64,000 bases of DNA from Rhizobium sp. BT04 (GCF_030053135.1 NZ_CP125652.1:248001-312000), one strand, 5' to 3'; numbered from the stretch's first letter, positions 1 through 9,454 are shown. The notes: a model not told the origin generated them from the sequence alone. Numbers and translations: made by a program.

Positions 1-240
1 TTCGATCCTGCGGCCAACAGCTATCGATCCTTTAGCGGCGAGATCCGCACCTGCTCTTCGCCGTATCAGCAGACTGTCGCCGAGGCCGATGGGAGCGTCG
101 GCGTGAAAGTGAATGCACAGGCGGCGACCTGGTGCGCTGCTCGTTACCGGTCGTATCGACCGGAAGACAATAGCTATCAGCCACGGGACGGGCCGCGGCG
201 CACCTGCGAAGCACCGGTTATCATCGCCACGAATAATTGA
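1..240 (+). CDS. BA14K-like repeat protein, C-terminal part
   Basis: The frame is open from the first base and ends at TGA 238-240, so only the last 79 residues of a longer protein are visible. Two copies of a short module can be read: one around FDPAANSYRSFSGEIRTC near the start, and one around WCAARYRSYRPEDNSY followed by a GxRRxC end. Alternating Trp/Cys, YRSYxPxxNxY and a final Cys are typical of the BA14K family of small exported alphaproteobacterial proteins. The role of that family is poorly defined (lectin-like or immunoreactive in Brucella). The start and any signal peptide lie outside the window. The family call rests on motif recognition only. Confidence 0.6.
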   Translation, partial: FDPAANSYRSFSGEIRTCSSPYQQTVAEADGSVGVKVNAQAATWCAARYRSYRPEDNSYQPRDGPRRTCEAPVIIATNN

Positions 241-343
241 TCGTAGCCGGTGTTTGCCAACGCGCTGAGTTGCAGTCAGACCAAAGTCCGTATTACAAAC
301 GCTGCGGTTGTGATATTCGGTTTCGTTGGGTCGGAGAGCAGGG

Positions 344-658
344 ATGGCGACGACGCTGATAACGGAAATTCAACGGGCGCAGACAAGGCTCCGGTTCTTG
401 AGCCGGACCGAGCGCGGAGCCCTGATCATTCGCATCCTCCGCGAGCTGAAGACGCATCGACAGGAGGCTCTCGGCAATGTGCCGGCCGACCGTTGCGTTT
501 GGATCGACAGGCTTATCGCATCCGTTTCCTCGACGATTTCGGAAATCGCCAACATGCAGGACGTTGAATTCAATCGTGTCCTGACCGAATTCGAAAAGCT
601 TATGGCGACGCTCCAGGACATCTCGCATGCGGAAAAGTTGCCGAAGACTATCCACTGA
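344..658 (+). CDS. hypothetical protein, 104 aa
   Basis: A small soluble protein that I do not recognise. The ATG at 344 is preferred over an upstream in-frame codon at 326 because GGAGAG lies just upstream of it. The sequence is Arg/Leu/Ile-rich and predicted largely helical, with no signal peptide or membrane segment. It contains two near-helical blocks, one with RTERGALIIRILRELK and one towards the C-terminus with EFEKLMATLQDISHAEK. Codon use fits the neighbourhood, so it is probably a real gene. It lies about 100 bases upstream of another hypothetical gene in the same orientation. Confidence 0.5.
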   Translation: MATTLITEIQRAQTRLRFLSRTERGALIIRILRELKTHRQEALGNVPADRCVWIDRLIASVSSTISEIANMQDVEFNRVLTEFEKLMATLQDISHAEKLPKTIH

Positions 659-765
659 GGAGAGATCGCCCGCGATCTTATCGGGGCTGCGGCCTCGGCG
701 TCGTCTGATCCGTGCACCGACTGCCTCAGCGGAAACCGTTCCCGTCGCGAGAGCGTTCTCTTTCC

Positions 766-1551
766 ATGACCGAAACGAAATCCCGCGCTGACCATGACGA
801 GGCGCCCGCCGAAGATGACCCGAAGTCCGGCGCCGACATTGCCTTCCCTTACGACAGGATGACCGTCGAACAGTTCCGCAAGCGCTTTCCCCGTGCCCGC
901 TGGAACGACGCTCGCAAGGCCTGGTTCGTTCCCGGGCGGACGGCGTCTCGCCGCATCGGGCGATGGCTTGCCGAGCTGGAGGCCGAGGCCGACGCCCATG
1001 CGGATGCGAAGGGACGCGACGCCTTCACCTTCGATCCGATCGATAGTCCATACCTTGAACTCGGTAAGGCAGGCTTTCGCATCCGCACGCCCTATTCAAA
1101 AACCGTCGTCGACGAACTGCGCCAAGTGCCATTCTCACGCTGGGACGGCGATCTCAGGATTTGGCACGTTCCCTTCCGATCCTATGAGGACCTCAGACGT
1201 CGATGGCCTGAAATCGAAGCGGCTGCCCGCAGAAACGAGCCGGAGGAGAGACGGCGGCGGGCCGAGGAGCGGAAAGGGACCGAGCAGGAGATCCGCAGCC
1301 GGCTCCGCTCTGCGGAACGAAAGCGCCATCGTTACCCGCTTCCAAGCGACGATTTGCCGCCGATCGGCCGGCCGGTGGCCGTCGCCTATGGAATTGTGGT
1401 CCTTACTGAAATATCCGGCGAACTGGTCGATCCGGACGTCGTTGCCGACTTCTATCCGGGCGTGACCGAAGATCACGTCTGGGGACATTGGCGGGTGCCG
1501 ACGCTTGAAGAACTCGTCCGCACTTGGCCTGCGAAGATGCCCTCCGGCTGA
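766..1551 (+). CDS. hypothetical protein with two HARP-like repeats
   Basis: A 261-residue soluble protein. The ATG at 766 is preferred; the frame is open further upstream. Two modules of about 45 residues share a pattern: an aromatic strand, a helix, a short RW(N/D) turn, then W.VP. The first is at residues 26-70 (FRKRFPRARWNDARKAWFVP) and the second at about 102-150 (LRQVPFSRWDGDLRIWHVP). This resembles the HARP motif of SMARCAL1-type annealing helicases, where a helix is followed by a basic turn and W.FP, but no helicase domain is present here. Residues 150-190 are a highly charged Arg/Glu helix. The C-terminal 70 residues are a separate small domain ending in W.VPTLEELVRTWP. A nucleic-acid-binding role is inference from the repeat likeness. 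Confidence 0.55.
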   Translation: MTETKSRADHDEAPAEDDPKSGADIAFPYDRMTVEQFRKRFPRARWNDARKAWFVPGRTASRRIGRWLAELEAEADAHADAKGRDAFTFDPIDSPYLELGKAGFRIRTPYSKTVVDELRQVPFSRWDGDLRIWHVPFRSYEDLRRRWPEIEAAARRNEPEERRRRAEERKGTEQEIRSRLRSAERKRHRYPLPSDDLPPIGRPVAVAYGIVVLTEISGELVDPDVVADFYPGVTEDHVWGHWRVPTLEELVRTWPAKMPSG

Positions 1552-1701
1552 GGACGCCGAGTGGTGGCTGCCGACGATCGAGGAACTCAGACCCGCCCGT
1601 CGGACGGCAAGATCGCGCGAAGCCAGGAGGCGCGCCAAGACGTCGTGACCGCGGCACTCTTGCTCAGTGGAACAAGTTGCGCGGCTGGCCATTTGTTGTC
1701 C

Positions 1702-2694
1702 ATGAAAACACCACTGCCGATGTCGCTGCTCGCTCTGGCCATCTCCGTTGGCGGTGCCGCCGCGCGGGAGCTCCGATCCGAAGCCATCAATGGTGCTTCG
1801 ATTGCCGCTCTTGGGGCGGAGATGCCTTCATCCACAGATCCAGACCCCGCGATCGTCCGCCTTCAGGTCCTGCTCGACCGCGCCGGCGCGTCTCCCGGCG
1901 TGATCGATGGCCTCTCCGGCGAGAACGTCAATAAGGCGGTGGCCGGTTTCGAGGCCATGAACAAGCTTCCTGTTGATGGCAGGGTGGATCCGGAAGTCGT
2001 CTCCCGCCTGGAAGGCAATGCCCCGATCGTCGAGAGCTATGTCGTTTCGGCAGAGGACGCCAAGGGTCTCGTCGACAGGATCCCTGAAGATTATGGCGAG
2101 AAGGCAAAGATGCAGAGCTTGGGATATACCAGCGTTGCCGAAAAACTATCGGAGCGCTTCCACATGGGTATCGATCTTGTGAACGCGCTCAACCCGGCTT
2201 CGCAGTTTGCTCCTGGCGATACGGTGTGGGTGGTGAACCCCGGCGTTCCGAGGGAGGGAAAGGTCAAGAGGATCGAGGCCGACAAGCAGATGGGACAGGT
2301 GCTCGCCTATGCCGACAACGGATCGCTGCTTGCGGTCTATCCCGCGACGATCGGAAGCGAAGACAATCCGGCGCCGTCGGGAAAACACAAGGTCAAGGGC
2401 GTCGCGCGAATGCCGGTCTACCGGTATGACCCGAAGCGCAATTTCAAGCAGGGAAAGAACAACAAGGTTCTGACGATCCCGAAAGGGCCGAACGGCCCGG
2501 TCGGCACGGTCTGGATCGACCTGACCGAACCGACTTATGGAATCCATGGGACACCGGAGCCGAAGTTCATCGACAAGGTTGGATCGCACGGTTGCGTGCG
2601 GCTGACGAACTGGGATGCCGAAGAACTGGCCGGCATGGTCAAGCCCGGCGTCCTGGTGGACTTCGTCAACCGAAGTGCGGCCACGCCGAAGTGA
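1702..2694 (+). CDS. L,D-transpeptidase (YkuD) with peptidoglycan-binding domain
   Basis: A periplasmic peptidoglycan cross-linking enzyme of the YkuD family, about 330 residues. The ATG at 1702 starts a signal peptide (KTPLPMSLLALAISVGGAAA). The frame stays open upstream to 1561, but that extension has no export signal. Residues 45-100 look like a PG_binding_1 domain (LQVLLDRAG.SPG.IDG), followed by a LysM-like region. The catalytic YkuD domain fills the last 140 residues, with the signature HGTP.......G.SHGCVRL and its nucleophilic Cys. The family forms 3-3 cross-links or anchors proteins to peptidoglycan, which is the main cross-linking mode in rhizobia. The stop codon lies inside a terminator hairpin. 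Confidence 0.88.
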   Translation: MKTPLPMSLLALAISVGGAAARELRSEAINGASIAALGAEMPSSTDPDPAIVRLQVLLDRAGASPGVIDGLSGENVNKAVAGFEAMNKLPVDGRVDPEVVSRLEGNAPIVESYVVSAEDAKGLVDRIPEDYGEKAKMQSLGYTSVAEKLSERFHMGIDLVNALNPASQFAPGDTVWVVNPGVPREGKVKRIEADKQMGQVLAYADNGSLLAVYPATIGSEDNPAPSGKHKVKGVARMPVYRYDPKRNFKQGKNNKVLTIPKGPNGPVGTVWIDLTEPTYGIHGTPEPKFIDKVGSHGCVRLTNWDAEELAGMVKPGVLVDFVNRSAATPK

Positions 2695-2715
2695 GGGTTC
2701 GGCGTGGCCGCTTTA
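2677..2715 (+). terminator. rho-independent terminator overlapping the transpeptidase stop
   Basis: Perfect 14-bp inverted repeat, GCGGCCACGCCGAA (2677-2690) and its complement (2698-2711), with a 7-base loop that contains the TGA stop. TTTATC follows. It sits between two convergent genes and could act on both strands. Confidence 0.8.
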
Positions 2716-2726
2716 TCATCAGCAGT

Positions 2727-3518
2727 TCACGACGCTTTGGCCTCGAAAGCGGGGGCGAAATCACCGAGCGATTTCGCCTTGAGGATCGTGCCTTCGATAT
2801 CCTGTTCCACGATCGCTTCGAGATCGGCGAAGCTGTCGATGACGTAATAGATCGGCTGGAGGATATCGATGCGATAGGGGGTTCTCAGCACGCTCAGCAG
2901 ATCGAACGGCCGGAACTCGCACACCTTGCCCTCCATCGCCGCCTTGGCCTCACTGGGTGACGAGACGATGCCGGCGCCGAAGCAGCGGCGGCCTTGCGGT
3001 GTGTTGATCAGGCCGAATTCGACGGTGAACCAGAATATCCGGAACAGGTGCCAGGAATAGCCCTTGCCGAGGCGGACGGCGGTTTCGCCGAAATGCCTGA
3101 CGAAATTGGCATAGCTCTGGTTGGTGAGCATGGGGCAGTGACCGAAGACCTCGTGGAACAGATCCGGCTCTTCGATATAGTCGATATGCTCGCGGCGGCG
3201 CAGGAAGGTGGCGAGCGGGAATTTGCCTTGCGACAGAAGTTCATAAAAGCGCGAGGGCGGAATGAGCGCCGGCACGCCTTCGACGCCGAAGCCGGTGGTC
3301 TCGTTCAGGCGTCTGTTCACATCGATCAGCTGAGGTACCTTGTCCGGCCTGAGCCCCAGCATGTCGACGCCGTCGAGATATTCGCGGCAGGCCGTATCGG
3401 CCAGGATCATCATCTGACGCCGGTAGAGTTCGCCCCAGATCGCGTCTTCATCAGGGGTGTAGTCGTAGAGACCGTCCGGTCCGGGCAGTTTGGCGGTGTA
3501 GCTGCTTTCCTTGGTCAT
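2727..3518 (-). CDS. phhA: phenylalanine 4-hydroxylase
   Basis: Iron- and tetrahydropterin-dependent hydroxylation of phenylalanine to tyrosine in the cytosol, the first step of phenylalanine breakdown. At 263 residues it has the short bacterial form without the N-terminal ACT regulatory domain. The iron ligands are visible: His122 and His127 in DLFHEVFGHCPM, and Glu167 in WFTVEFGL. The gene is divergent from an Lrp-family regulator (from 3642), and the downstream catabolic operon begins at 4761, so its product feeds directly into the tyrosine pathway. No pterin carbinolamine dehydratase gene is adjacent. The call is secure. Confidence 0.95.
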   Translation of the reverse strand: MTKESSYTAKLPGPDGLYDYTPDEDAIWGELYRRQMMILADTACREYLDGVDMLGLRPDKVPQLIDVNRRLNETTGFGVEGVPALIPPSRFYELLSQGKFPLATFLRRREHIDYIEEPDLFHEVFGHCPMLTNQSYANFVRHFGETAVRLGKGYSWHLFRIFWFTVEFGLINTPQGRRCFGAGIVSSPSEAKAAMEGKVCEFRPFDLLSVLRTPYRIDILQPIYYVIDSFADLEAIVEQDIEGTILKAKSLGDFAPAFEAKAS

Positions 3519-3641
3519 TTGCTGATCCTCCCAGGCACGGCGCTATTCCTGCCATCATGATCCAGGTTTGGAGGATTTTCTTTTCTTTCGTGCTGGCTAT
3601 CGCCATACTGTTGGCAAGTCTTCCCGAAAGTGACGTCAAAA

Positions 3642-4103
3642 ATGAAAGAACCTGGGAACTTCCGCCGCACCCTTCTGAAGCTCGTCCAGGCCGACGGCAG
3701 TCTGTCGCTGGCGGATCTGGCGGAAAAGGCCGGCATGTCGCAGAGTTCGGCCTGGCGCAAGATCCAGGAACTGGAAGCCGACGGCGTTATCCGCAAGCGG
3801 GTAACGCTGCTCGATCCGGGAAAACTCGATCTCAAGCTCTGCGTGATCGCCCATGTGACGCTGGAGGATCACCATGAAGAGGCGGTCGCGTCTTTCGCGT
3901 CCGTTGTGCTGGCTCAGCCGGAGATCATGGAGTGTTACGCCCTGTCGGGCGCCTTCGATTACATGCTGAAAATCAGGGTGAGGGACGTGGAAAGCTACGA
4001 AGTCTTCATGACCCGCTACCTCATGCGCAATCCGCATGTGCGCACTGTTGTCTCGAGCTTCGTGCTGCGCGAGCTGAAATTCTCGACCGAACTGCCGCTC
4101 TGA
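3642..4103 (+). CDS. Lrp/AsnC family regulator (divergent from phhA)
   Basis: A 153-residue Lrp/AsnC regulator. The N-terminal helix-turn-helix is clear (LSLADLAEKAGMSQSSAWRK), followed by the RAM/AsnC effector domain with MECYALSGAFDYMLK. A GTG at 3630 is an alternative start four codons upstream; the ATG at 3642 has GAAAG at a plausible distance. It faces phhA across a 120-base intergenic region, the usual layout for an Lrp-type activator of amino-acid catabolism. Local control of phhA in response to phenylalanine or tyrosine is therefore likely, but it is inferred from position only. Confidence 0.85.
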   Translation: MKEPGNFRRTLLKLVQADGSLSLADLAEKAGMSQSSAWRKIQELEADGVIRKRVTLLDPGKLDLKLCVIAHVTLEDHHEEAVASFASVVLAQPEIMECYALSGAFDYMLKIRVRDVESYEVFMTRYLMRNPHVRTVVSSFVLRELKFSTELPL

Positions 4104-4130
4104 CGCTTGCCGCCAAACGAGGCGGCGGGA

Positions 4131-4631
4131 TCACCGCGTGCTGTCGCCATGCCAGCTGCCCGGCATATGCACCGGAAAGCCTTCGAATGTCTTCAGCGTG
4201 TCGAGCACGATCGACGTCTTCACATGCTGCACCGACTCGTGCGGCAACAGAACGTCGTTGACGAATTTCGAGAGATCGGCGAGCCCACGGGTCGCCACCT
4301 TCAGGTGATAATCCATTTCACCGGTGAGCGCATAGGCTTCGAGAACTTCCGGCAGTCCGTTGATCAGCTGCGAAAACCGGCGGGCATTGTCCCGGTTGTG
4401 GGTGGCAAGCGTCACCGAAATGACCACCAGCATATCGAGGCCCAGCTTCTGCTGATCGAGATAGGCGCGGTAGCTGCGAATATATCCCTCGGCCTCCAAT
4501 CTCGTCCGCCGGCGCGAGCATTGCGACGGTGAAAGCGCGATCCGCTCGCCCAGCTCATTGTTCGTCAACCGCCCATCTTTTTGAAGTTCCTGGAGCAGGC
4601 GCAAATCCAATTTATCGAGCTGTTCATCCAT
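4131..4631 (-). CDS. Lrp/AsnC family regulator (divergent from hppD)
   Basis: A 166-residue Lrp/AsnC regulator starting at MDEQLDKLDLRLLQELQKDG. The HTH is at NNELGERIALSPSQCSRR, and the effector domain contains VLEAYALTGEMDYHLKV. It is divergent from the hppD-hmgA-fahA-maiA operon and is probably its regulator, as Lrp-type proteins often are for homogentisate pathways in alphaproteobacteria. It differs in sequence from the neighbouring Lrp at 3642, so the two are not a recent duplication. Start choice: an in-frame codon five residues upstream is possible but unnecessary for the family length. Confidence 0.88.
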   Translation of the reverse strand: MDEQLDKLDLRLLQELQKDGRLTNNELGERIALSPSQCSRRRTRLEAEGYIRSYRAYLDQQKLGLDMLVVISVTLATHNRDNARRFSQLINGLPEVLEAYALTGEMDYHLKVATRGLADLSKFVNDVLLPHESVQHVKTSIVLDTLKTFEGFPVHMPGSWHGDSTR

Positions 4632-4760
4632 TGCGCAAAATCTCAAAAATACTCACGAACCGTGCATAATATCTTCCTGTAGCATGAAGAATGCAAGAAC
4701 TTTGCACGCGTTTTGGGCCACACTTTGCATCAATCAAGGTTCAATCCCCAGGAGGAGAAA

Positions 4761-5870
4761 ATGGGCCCTTTTCCGCATGATGCGCCGCCTTCGGAAATCA
4801 CCGCCGACAACCCGGCCGGCACCGACGGTTTTGAATTCGTCGAATTCGCCCATCCCGAGCCGGAGAAGCTCCGCGAGCTCTTCACACGCATGGGCTACGT
4901 CGCGGTCGCCAGGCACAAGACGAAAGACATCACCGTCTGGCGCCAGGGCGATATCAACTATGTCCTCAACGCCGAATCCGGCAGCCATGCGGCGCGTTTC
5001 GTCGCAGAACATGGCCCCTGCGCCCCGTCGATGGCGTGGCGCGTCGTCGACGCCCGGCACGCCTTCGATCACGCGGTTTCGAAAGGTGCCATTCCCTATG
5101 ATGGCGACGACAAGATGCTCGACGTGCCGGCGATTGTCGGCATCGGCGGTTCGCTGCTTTATTTCGTCGAGACCTATGGCGCGAAGGGATCGGCTTACGA
5201 TGCCGAGTTCGATTGGCTCGGCGAGCGCAACCCGCATCCTCAGGGGATCGGTTTCTATTACCTCGACCATCTCACCCACAATGTCTTCCGCGGCAACATG
5301 GACAAGTGGTGGGATTTTTACCGCAACCTGTTCAATTTCAAGCAGATCCACTTCTTCGATATTGATGGCCGCATCACCGGCCTGGTCAGCCGCGCCATCA
5401 CCTCACCCTGCGGCAAGATCCGCATTCCGCTGAATGAATCGAAGGACGATACCAGCCAGATCGAGGAATATCTGAAGAAGTATCGGGGCGAGGGCATCCA
5501 GCACATCGCCGTTGGAACGGAGGACATCTACGACGCCACCGACCGGCTGGCCGACAATGGCCTGCGCTTCATGCCGGGGCCGCCGGAAACCTATTACGAC
5601 ATGTCCTATGAACGGGTGAACGGCCATAGCGAACCGATCGACCGCATGAAGAAACACGGCATCCTCATCGACGGCGAAGGCGTGGTGAATGGCGGCATGA
5701 CGAAAATTCTGCTGCAGATTTTCTCCAAAACCGTCATCGGTCCGATCTTCTTCGAATTCATCCAGCGCAAGGGCGACGAGGGTTTCGGCGAAGGCAACTT
5801 CCGTGCTCTGTTCGAGTCGATCGAGGCCGATCAGATCAAGCGTGGTGTCATCGGCACGGCAGCGGAGTAA
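4761..5870 (+). CDS. hppD: 4-hydroxyphenylpyruvate dioxygenase
   Basis: Fe(II)-dependent conversion of 4-hydroxyphenylpyruvate to homogentisate in the cytosol. The start at 4761 is set by an exact AGGAGG a few bases upstream; the protein has 369 residues, normal for the family. It has two vicinal-oxygen-chelate domains. The iron triad is visible at His170 (YLDHLTHNV), His248 (GIQHIAV) and Glu332 (FFEFIQRKG). It is the first gene of a four-gene operon and depends on an aminotransferase encoded elsewhere for its substrate. The identification is very secure. Confidence 0.96.
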   Translation: MGPFPHDAPPSEITADNPAGTDGFEFVEFAHPEPEKLRELFTRMGYVAVARHKTKDITVWRQGDINYVLNAESGSHAARFVAEHGPCAPSMAWRVVDARHAFDHAVSKGAIPYDGDDKMLDVPAIVGIGGSLLYFVETYGAKGSAYDAEFDWLGERNPHPQGIGFYYLDHLTHNVFRGNMDKWWDFYRNLFNFKQIHFFDIDGRITGLVSRAITSPCGKIRIPLNESKDDTSQIEEYLKKYRGEGIQHIAVGTEDIYDATDRLADNGLRFMPGPPETYYDMSYERVNGHSEPIDRMKKHGILIDGEGVVNGGMTKILLQIFSKTVIGPIFFEFIQRKGDEGFGEGNFRALFESIEADQIKRGVIGTAAE

Positions 5871-5911
5871 ACTCCGGAGCGCTCTGGAGTTCTCGGGGAG
5901 AGGAGTTGAGC

Positions 5912-7273
5912 ATGGACCAGACATCGATCCAGACGTCGGACGGTGAAGCCGCGACGGCAAACACGCTGAAATATATGCCGGGCTTCGGCAACGACTTCGA
6001 AACCGAGTCGCTGCCCGGCGCCTTGCCGCAGGGCCAGAACAGCCCGCAGAAATGCAATTACGGTCTCTATGCCGAGCAGCTTTCCGGCTCGCCCTTCACC
6101 GCGCCGCGCGGCACGAATGAACGGTCCTGGCTGTATCGCATTCGCCCGAGCGTGCGCCACACAAGCCGCTTCTCCAACGCCTCCTATCCGCTCTGGAAAA
6201 CCGCGCCTTGCCTGGACGAGCATTCGCTGCCGCTCGGCCAGCTTCGCTGGGACCCCATCCCTGCACCCGCGGAGAGACTGACCTTTCTCGAGGGAGTGCG
6301 GACCATCACGACGGCAGGCGATGCCACCACCCAGGTCGGCATGTCGGCCCATGCCTACCTCTTCAACGAAGACATGGTCGACGACTACTTCTTCAATGCC
6401 GATGGTGAACTGCTGATCGTGCCGCAGCTCGGCGCCATCAGAGTGTTCACCGAAATGGGCATCATGGATGTCGAGCCGCTGGAAATTTGCCTCATCCCCC
6501 GCGGCATGATGTTCAAGATTTTGACGAGTGGTGAGCAGACGGTCTGGCGCGGCTATATCTGCGAGAACTACGGCGCCAAATTCACCCTGCCGGATCGCGG
6601 CCCGATCGGCGCCAACTGCCTGGCAAACCCGCGCGACTTCAAGACACCGGTCGCCGCTTTCGAGGATAAGGAAAGGCCTTGCCGCGTCCATGTGAAGTGG
6701 TGCGGAAAATTCTATGTCACTGACATCGGCCACTCGCCGCTCGATGTGGTCGCCTGGCATGGCAATTACGCCCCCTACAAATACGACTTGCGGACGTTTT
6801 CGCCTGTGGGCGCCATCAGCTTCGACCATCCCGATCCGTCGATTTTCTCGGTGCTGACCGCGCCCACCGAAGATGCCGGCACGGCCAATGTCGACTTCGT
6901 GATCTTTCCGCCGCGCTGGCTAGTCGCCGAGCACACCTTCCGTCCGCCCTGGTACCACCGCAACATCATGAGCGAATTCATGGGCCTGATCCACGGTCAG
7001 TACGACGCCAAGGAGGAGGGTTTCGTCCCGGGCGGCATGAGCCTGCACAACATGATGCTTCCCCACGGGCCGGATGCGCTGGCCTTCGAAAAGGCATCCA
7101 ATACCGAGCTCAAGCCGGTGAAGCTGGAGCACACCATGGCCTTCATGTTCGAGACCCGATACGCGCAGCAGCTGACGAAATACGCGGCCGAGCTTGAGGG
7201 GCTGCAGGATAATTACCTCGAATGCTGGGACGGCCTGGAACGCAAGTTCGACGGAACCCCCGGCATCAAGTGA
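5912..7273 (+). CDS. hmgA: homogentisate 1,2-dioxygenase
   Basis: Cleaves the ring of homogentisate to maleylacetoacetate using Fe(II). It has 453 residues with the characteristic N-terminus [19 protein letters not shown]. The iron-binding region near the C-terminus includes [14 protein letters not shown] and later MMLPHGPD. The ATG at 5912 is preferred because AGGAG ends six bases before it; a TTG at 5906 would leave no spacing. It lies 41 bases after hppD and 52 bases before fahA, in one operon. Confidence 0.97.
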   Translation: MDQTSIQTSDGEAATANTLKYMPGFGNDFETESLPGALPQGQNSPQKCNYGLYAEQLSGSPFTAPRGTNERSWLYRIRPSVRHTSRFSNASYPLWKTAPCLDEHSLPLGQLRWDPIPAPAERLTFLEGVRTITTAGDATTQVGMSAHAYLFNEDMVDDYFFNADGELLIVPQLGAIRVFTEMGIMDVEPLEICLIPRGMMFKILTSGEQTVWRGYICENYGAKFTLPDRGPIGANCLANPRDFKTPVAAFEDKERPCRVHVKWCGKFYVTDIGHSPLDVVAWHGNYAPYKYDLRTFSPVGAISFDHPDPSIFSVLTAPTEDAGTANVDFVIFPPRWLVAEHTFRPPWYHRNIMSEFMGLIHGQYDAKEEGFVPGGMSLHNMMLPHGPDALAFEKASNTELKPVKLEHTMAFMFETRYAQQLTKYAAELEGLQDNYLECWDGLERKFDGTPGIK

Positions 7274-7325
7274 CGTGTCAAGTGATGCGTCGAGCGAAGA
7301 CACCCTCCGGCATTGGAATTCGGAT

Positions 7326-8351
7326 ATGAAACTTGCGACGTTGAAGGACTCCACCCGGGACGGCCGGCTGGTCGTCGTTTCCCGCGACCTGACCCGCTGT
7401 TCCGAGGTCGGTCACATCGCCCGCACCCTCCAGGCAGCGCTTGATGACTGGGCGCATGTGGCGCCGAGGCTTGCATTGATTGCCGAAGGCATCGAGACCG
7501 GAGCCCAGCCGACGATCCGCTTTCACGAACATGACGCTACGTCACCGTTGCCGCGGGCCTACCAATGGGCCGATGGTTCCGCTTACGTCAACCACGTCGA
7601 GCTGGTGCGCAAGGCGCGCGACGCCGAGATGCCGGCGAGCTTCTGGACCGATCCGCTGATCTATCAAGGCGGCTCGGACGCTTTCCTCGCGCCCCGCGAT
7701 CCCATCCTGGCGGCGGACGAGGCCTATGGCATCGACATGGAGGGTGAGGTCGCCGTCATAACAGGCGACGTGGCCATGGGTTCCAGCCCGGAGGCCGCGC
7801 GCAGCGCCATCCGGCTGCTGATGCTCGTCAACGACGTGTCGCTGCGCGGCCTGATCCCGGACGAGTTGGCGAAGGGATTTGGTTTCTTCCAGTCCAAGCC
7901 GGCCTCGGCATTTTCCCCGGTCGCGGTGACGCCGGACGAGCTCGGGGATGCCTGGGATGGCGGCAAGCTGCATCTGCCGCTGCTGGTGAGCTTGAACGGC
8001 ACGGCATTCGGCAAGGCCAACGCCGGCATCGACATGACATTCGATTTCGGCGAGCTGATCGCCCATGCCGCCAAAACCCGCCATCTCCTGGCCGGAACGA
8101 TCATCGGCTCCGGCACTGTTTCCAACAAGCGCGACGGCGGCCCCGGCAAGCCGGTGGAAGGGGGAGGAGACGGCTACTCCTGCATTGCTGAACTCCGGAT
8201 GATCGAGGCGATCGAGACCGGATCGCCGAAAACGCCTTTCATGAAATTCGGTGATCGGGTGCGCATCGAGATGAAGGATCAAGCCGGCCATTCGATATTC
8301 GGGGCGATCGAGCAGACGGTCGAAAAATACGAAGGAGCCGACCTGCGATGA
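7326..8351 (+). CDS. fahA: fumarylacetoacetase
   Basis: Hydrolyses fumarylacetoacetate to fumarate and acetoacetate, the last step of the pathway. The protein has 341 residues, the long bacterial form. The start MKLATLKD at 7326 matches family N-termini; upstream in-frame codons only read through the end of hmgA. The FAH fold is supported by YQWADGSAYVNHV, the metal-site segment GIDMEGEVAVITGDV and GTIIGSGTVSNK. Its stop overlaps the start of the isomerase gene by four bases, indicating translational coupling. The name is given by pathway context plus family. Confidence 0.92.
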   Translation: MKLATLKDSTRDGRLVVVSRDLTRCSEVGHIARTLQAALDDWAHVAPRLALIAEGIETGAQPTIRFHEHDATSPLPRAYQWADGSAYVNHVELVRKARDAEMPASFWTDPLIYQGGSDAFLAPRDPILAADEAYGIDMEGEVAVITGDVAMGSSPEAARSAIRLLMLVNDVSLRGLIPDELAKGFGFFQSKPASAFSPVAVTPDELGDAWDGGKLHLPLLVSLNGTAFGKANAGIDMTFDFGELIAHAAKTRHLLAGTIIGSGTVSNKRDGGPGKPVEGGGDGYSCIAELRMIEAIETGSPKTPFMKFGDRVRIEMKDQAGHSIFGAIEQTVEKYEGADLR

Positions 8352-8980
8352 ATGAGGTGGTTCTCTACGACTACTGGCGATCATCGGCGAGCTACCGCGT
8401 CCGCATCGCGCTCAATCTCCTGGGCGTCAACTATAAGGCGGTCCCGATCAACCTGTTGGACGGCGCGCACAGGAAGCCGGACTATCTCGCGCTCAACCCG
8501 CAGGGGCTCGTGCCGACGCTGGTAATCGATGGGAAAACACTGACGCAGTCGTTGGCGATCATCGAATATCTCGCCGAAACCAGGCCGGAATGCGGATTGC
8601 TGCCATCCGACATTGCCGATCGCCAGCAAGTGCGGGCGCTTGCATATGCGGTTGCCATGGACATCCATCCGATCTGCAACATGCATGTCGTTACCCACCT
8701 CATGACCATCACCGACAAGGCCGACGCCCGCGAGGAATGGATGAAGCATTTCATCGCCGACGGTCTGCGCAAACTGGAAGCCATGATCGGCGAATTTGAT
8801 GGAGCGTTCAGCTTTGGCGACAGGCCGACGATGGCGGATCTCTGTCTGGTTCCACAGGTCTACAACGCCCGCCGCTGGGGATTAGATATGACCGCTTTCA
8901 GGCGCATCGCCGATATCGACACCAGATGCGCCGACATAGCCGCTTTCCAGGCGGCGCATCCTGACCGGGTGAAACCGTAG
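8348..8980 (+). CDS. maiA: maleylacetoacetate isomerase
   Basis: A zeta-class glutathione transferase that isomerises maleylacetoacetate to fumarylacetoacetate. It has 210 residues. The zeta-class signature SSASYRVRIAL lies at residues 12-22, where the first serines bind and activate glutathione. The thioredoxin-fold proline region is NPQGLVPTL, and the all-helical C-terminal domain contains DRPTMADLCLVPQVYNARR. ATG overlaps the fahA stop (ATGA). It is the last gene of the hppD operon, although it acts before fahA in the pathway. Confidence 0.95.
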   Translation: MNEVVLYDYWRSSASYRVRIALNLLGVNYKAVPINLLDGAHRKPDYLALNPQGLVPTLVIDGKTLTQSLAIIEYLAETRPECGLLPSDIADRQQVRALAYAVAMDIHPICNMHVVTHLMTITDKADAREEWMKHFIADGLRKLEAMIGEFDGAFSFGDRPTMADLCLVPQVYNARRWGLDMTAFRRIADIDTRCADIAAFQAAHPDRVKP

Positions 8981-8983
8981 AAA

Positions 8984-9454
8984 CTACGCGTCCCGCCATG
9001 AAGAGAATATCGCAGCCTGGCCCAATCGCTTGCCCGCTTCATCGATGAGCTGCCAGACGGTCACTTCCTCGATCCAGAAACGGCGCCCCGATTTCGCGAT
9101 CCTTAGACCGCGCGCATTGTCGACAAAACCATCGCGCGTGACGGCGTCCAGCAGCCGCTGGCGCTCGGCGCGATCAGGCTGCTCGGCCGAAAGCCGCGAC
9201 GGCAGCGCGGTAAATTCATCCCAGCTATATTCGAAGCAGTTCTGCGCGGTGCGGTTGGCGTAGATGAAGCGCGGATCAGGCGCGGTATTGTGAGCAAGGA
9301 CCACGAAAGGTGCATCGTTGTAGAGCCAGTTCGGCCCTTGCCCGTCCTGGACAAGACGACAGCCGGTGATGCGCAGATAGCTTCCGGTAAGGAGGGAGAA
9401 AAAATCGGCATCGCTCCTCAGATCGAGGGCGTGATTGTCATAGGCAAAAGTCAC
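8984..9454 (-). CDS. MEKHLA domain protein
   Basis: A 156-residue cytosolic PAS-like protein. The MEKHLA family pattern is clear: an apolar stretch reading APFVVLAHNTAPDPRFIYAN, then FEYSWDEFTALPSRLSAE, a basic stretch ending in a G.RI segment, FWIEEVTVWQLIDEAG and a final GQAAIF. The domain is known from plant HD-ZIP III proteins and from free-standing bacterial proteins, and is thought to be a redox or ligand sensor related to PAS. The GTG at 9454 is chosen because GAGG lies six bases upstream; the frame is open to a GTG at 9529. It converges with maiA only three bases apart. No partner gene is obvious. Confidence 0.75.
   Translation of the reverse strand: MTFAYDNHALDLRSDADFFSLLTGSYLRITGCRLVQDGQGPNWLYNDAPFVVLAHNTAPDPRFIYANRTAQNCFEYSWDEFTALPSRLSAEQPDRAERQRLLDAVTRDGFVDNARGLRIAKSGRRFWIEEVTVWQLIDEAGKRLGQAAIFSSWRDA

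Noticed and set aside
5831..6829. 332-codon minus-strand frame opposite hmgA
   Set aside because: Antisense shadow of a certain gene in an intact operon.
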